Part shown: piece after piece, positions 3,716 to 5,984 of the stretch
Position numbering within the stretch: position 1 is the first letter of the stretch
Layout: the number at the start of each line of letters is the position of its first letter
Notes under the pieces: generated by a model
Databases searched by the model: none
What the model saw: the letters and a program-made list of their open reading frames with translations, nothing else
Told to the model about the DNA's origin: nothing
Program-made: the position numbers and the translations under genes
From: Planctomycetales bacterium
Lineage (GTDB): Bacteria; Planctomycetota; Planctomycetia; Pirellulales; UBA7805
DNA length: 5,984 nt
Direction of reading: 5' to 3'
Assembly (NCBI GenBank): GCA_011772275.1
Contig: WVZU01000331.1
Coordinates: 597 to 6,580 of the forward strand

Positions 3716-5859
3716 CCGGCGTGGGGGACCATTTTTGGCGGACCGGCATGGCGGTTGTGCCCTGGCTGCTGGTCGGCCTCTGCAGCCCGCCACCCGCTTG
3801 CGCCGCCACAGGTGACCGCTGGACAGCGCCCCACCCCAAGATCCCTCCCCGCAACGGGCTGACCCTCACGGTCGATACCTCCTGGGTCGACGGACCCGGC
3901 TATCGCCCGGTGCTGGTCGAGGTCCACGCGGTCAAGCCGGTGGCGTACCAGCGCGAGCTGGAAATTCATCTGCAAGTCAGTGGGGTTTGGCGCTCATTGA
4001 GCCACAACCTGGGCGTCCGCCAAAAAATCCTCCTCCCCCCAGATACACAGACCGCCGTGGCCACGGTGCGGCTGCCCCAGTTTTCCCCCATCTATTCGCT
4101 GGGCTGGACCGTTTATGTCAACGGGGTGGAGGCACCTGAGTTGAGCGCTGCGGCCGTGCGGGGCCCCTCCCCCGGCAGTAACGGCTACCACGAAGTCCAA
4201 CCTCGAGTGCTGAAGGTCCGTGGCACTGCTGCGGGGGGAACACCCCGACCGTCGGTCGCGATCCCCGACCCGCGTGACCCGACCAGCCAACGCTGGAATT
4301 GGGGTGCGGCCGGGGGTGGGATACCGAACGTGGTGGAACTGAACTGGACCCAATTGCCCGACCGTTGGCTGGACTACAGCTGCCTCGATTCGGTCTTCCT
4401 CTCTGCAGACGCTTTGCCACCCCGGGCGGCGGGCGGCCGGACGCGGTCGAAGAAACTGGAGGCCGTCCAGCGGTGGGTGGCCGCCGGCGGAAACCTCTTC
4501 GTGCACTCGGTCGGCGACGACTTCCGCCGCCTGGGAGACCTGGAAGCGGCGCTGCGGCTGCCGCGGCAGCCGAACGGTCCGCCAGCGGCGCGTGGCTGGC
4601 GGGCGGACCGCGATCGGCAGACCCAAGCCGTGTTGCGACAGGCCTCGCCCAACAAGGTGGTCAACCAAGGGGGGGCACAAATGGTGGTGGACCAGCAAAA
4701 CCAGCCGCTGCTGCAAAAATTTTCCTCAAAATTTCTCTGGCGCGACTACGGCTTGGGCGCTGTGGTGGCCCTGGCCGGCCCCCTGCCTGCCAATTTCGAT
4801 CTGGCCGTGCCGTGCGAAGTGCCGGCCCCGTACCGCCAGCACTGGTCGCTTCGCCACGGGGTCTCCTTCCAACAACCTGCGCCCGACTTCTGGTCGATGC
4901 TGATTCCCGACGTGGGCTTAGCCCCCGTCGGCGAATTTCGCGTCCTGATCACCCTGTTTGTGATCGTCATCGGACCGGTGAATTACTTCTTCTTGCGGCG
5001 GATCGGCAAGCTGCACCTGCTGCTGATCAGCGTGCCGCTGGGAGCGGCCCTGGTGACGGGCGGGCTGTTCCTGTACGCCGTGGCGGCCGACGGATTCCAG
5101 ACGCGGGTCCGAGTCCGCAGCTTTACCGAGATCGACCAGCGGAGCGGCGAGGCGGTCTGCTGGTCGCGTCAATCGTATTACGCCGGTCTGGCCCCGTCGG
5201 AGGGACTGCAGATGCCCGACGATGTTGTCGTCTACCCGATCCGCTATTCCCGACGTGGCTACCACCGCGATCCTGACAAACCGCGCGAGATTCGCTGGAA
5301 CGACCAGCAACAACTGACCCGCGGGTGGCTCGACTCGCGGACGCCCACCCAATACCTGGTCATCGGGGCAAGGGCGACCGAAAAAGGGCTGGTCTTCCAA
5401 AAGGTGTCCGACGGCATTCGCCTTCGTAACGGCCTGGGCACCGCCATCCATCACCTGCTGGTCAGCGACCAGCGGGGTGGTTTGCATTGGGGCGAGGCGA
5501 TCCCCCAGGCCGATGCCGCCACGCTCAGCCCTATCCCCCTGGAAGCGGCCCGCCGCAAGTTTCGTGATATCTTCCAAAGCCATTGGCCTCAACCGCCCGG
5601 GGAACTCGACCCGGCGGCGGCCGCCTCGTTCGCTTGGGAGCAGGAGTTCTGGGAAACGTTCGACTTCGGCGACGGTTACAATTATCAGGGCTGCCAGTCC
5701 AGTCGCCTGGAATACGCCTTGCGGCACTGGATGGCGCTGAAACCAGCACCCCCGCCGCGCAGCTATCTGGCCATCGTCCAGCAGTCGCCCGAAGTCCGGT
5801 TGGGCCTCGAAGATGTCATCCAAACCGCCAGCTTCCACGTCGTGCTGGGCCGCTGGTAG
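3712..5859 (+). CDS. Exported membrane-anchored protein with glutamine-amidotransferase-like region, function unknown
   Basis: The 715-residue product begins with a signal-like segment (hydrophobic 13-24, candidate cleavage after ACAA near 32). Residues ~48-140 look like a beta-sandwich (TLTVDTSWVDGPGYRPVLVE). Residues ~205-360 resemble the class I glutamine-amidotransferase-like fold of surface proteins: WLDYSCLDSVFLSADAL (219-235) then LEAVQRWVAAGGNLFVHSVG (249-268), without an obvious catalytic Cys-His pair. Two adjacent membrane helices follow, ~409-430 (FRVLITLFVIVIGPVNYFFL) and ~435-458, joined by RRIGKLH. The GPxNYxxLRR pattern is familiar from large envelope proteins of planctomycetes, Firmicutes and actinobacteria, often near MoxR or DUF58 genes; neither is visible here. 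The ~255-residue C-terminal part is again soluble. The ATG at 3712 has GAGGA 12 bases upstream and overlaps the small membrane gene by ATGA. Met13 (3748) is an alternative start. Its role is unknown; an envelope or export function is inference. Confidence 0.85.
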   Translation: MTGVGDHFWRTGMAVVPWLLVGLCSPPPACAATGDRWTAPHPKIPPRNGLTLTVDTSWVDGPGYRPVLVEVHAVKPVAYQRELEIHLQVSGVWRSLSHNLGVRQKILLPPDTQTAVATVRLPQFSPIYSLGWTVYVNGVEAPELSAAAVRGPSPGSNGYHEVQPRVLKVRGTAAGGTPRPSVAIPDPRDPTSQRWNWGAAGGGIPNVVELNWTQLPDRWLDYSCLDSVFLSADALPPRAAGGRTRSKKLEAVQRWVAAGGNLFVHSVGDDFRRLGDLEAALRLPRQPNGPPAARGWRADRDRQTQAVLRQASPNKVVNQGGAQMVVDQQNQPLLQKFSSKFLWRDYGLGAVVALAGPLPANFDLAVPCEVPAPYRQHWSLRHGVSFQQPAPDFWSMLIPDVGLAPVGEFRVLITLFVIVIGPVNYFFLRRIGKLHLLLISVPLGAALVTGGLFLYAVAADGFQTRVRVRSFTEIDQRSGEAVCWSRQSYYAGLAPSEGLQMPDDVVVYPIRYSRRGYHRDPDKPREIRWNDQQQLTRGWLDSRTPTQYLVIGARATEKGLVFQKVSDGIRLRNGLGTAIHHLLVSDQRGGLHWGEAIPQADAATLSPIPLEAARRKFRDIFQSHWPQPPGELDPAAAASFAWEQEFWETFDFGDGYNYQGCQSSRLEYALRHWMALKPAPPPRSYLAIVQQSPEVRLGLEDVIQTASFHVVLGRW

Positions 5860-5882
5860 GGGCTAGAGCGGTTAGGGGCTAG
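5857..5882. repeat. Short direct repeat TAGGGGCTAG at the gene end
   Basis: TAGGGGCTAG occurs at 5857-5866 and again at 5873-5882, 16 bases apart. The first copy contains the stop codon of the 715-residue gene. It resembles slippage-prone GGGGCTAG tracts that I recall from planctomycete intergenic DNA. No terminator hairpin is visible downstream. Confidence 0.6.
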
Positions 5883-5952
5883 GGAGGAAGTGGGGAAACC
5901 GGCACGGTGGTGGGATCGTGAGGGAAGGCTGGTTTTTTGGTCCTTGAACATC

Positions 5953-5984
5953 ATTTTGAACAGGAGGCAGCGGAGGTCACAGAG
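5953..5984 (+). repeat. Start of an ACAGGAGG-type repetitive element, cut by the window end
   Basis: The last 32 bases read ATTTTGAACAGGAGGCAGCG and then GAGGTCACAGAG. They contain the short purine-rich theme GGAGGCAG / GGAGGTCACAGAG. From memory, dispersed sequences of the form TTGAACAGGAGG...CAGAGG occur in planctomycetes and other bacteria, sometimes beside GxxExxY-family genes. This was not checked against any database, and the rest lies beyond the window. Bases 5883-5952 show nothing else apart from a T6 run at 5933-5938. Confidence 0.4.

Noticed and set aside
4299..5276. 325-codon plus-strand frame inside the 715-residue gene
   Set aside because: It is an arginine/glycine/proline-rich shadow frame typical of GC-rich coding DNA. 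The 715-residue frame has a signal segment, membrane helices and recognisable patterns.

Overview
The window looks like chromosomal DNA of a planctomycete, probably of the Pirellulales/Rhodopirellula type. This is an inference from several signs. It is GC-rich. It has a short csrA away from flagellar genes, a nuoI gene with no other complex I gene beside it, a small membrane protein with the RFSIRWLFLL-type N-terminus common in planctomycetes, and a large secreted/membrane protein of a type I associate with that phylum. Intergenic spaces are wide and full of short repeats and hairpins. No phage, plasmid, transposase or CRISPR gene is visible.

Layout. Bases 1-384 are the 3' end of serS (seryl-tRNA synthetase). 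It converges on a tRNA-Glu(UUC) gene on the minus strand (420-492). A gene-free stretch (493-948) holds a strong 14-bp hairpin. The csrA gene follows on the minus strand (949-1176), with a good ribosome binding site and a possible promoter and GGA-rich leader. Bases 1177-2153 are a 977-base gene-free region. It carries a 42/43-bp direct repeat, a G-rich 11-bp tandem repeat, a further hairpin, and a convincing sigma70-type promoter (TTGCGA-N16-TATAAT) firing toward nuoI.

The nuoI gene (2154-2678) and a DUF2203-family gene (2678-3193) overlap by one base (TAATG) and almost certainly form an operon. A tandem-repeat block (3187-3329) follows: two 16-bp units, then a 15-bp minisatellite. After it comes a second two-gene unit: a 101-residue small membrane protein (3410-3715) overlapping by ATGA with a 715-residue exported, membrane-anchored protein (3712-5859). 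That protein has a glutamine-amidotransferase-like extracytoplasmic region and two central membrane helices. The last 125 bases are non-coding and end in an ACAGGAGG-type repetitive sequence that runs off the window.

Functionally this is mostly ordinary: translation (serS, tRNA-Glu), post-transcriptional control (csrA) and respiration (nuoI). The less understood parts are the DUF2203 partner of nuoI, the two-gene envelope unit, and the dense set of unrelated short repeats between genes. I found no convincing new multi-gene system. The most useful leads are the repeat families, the possible csrA autoregulatory leader, and the isolated nuoI-DUF2203 pair.
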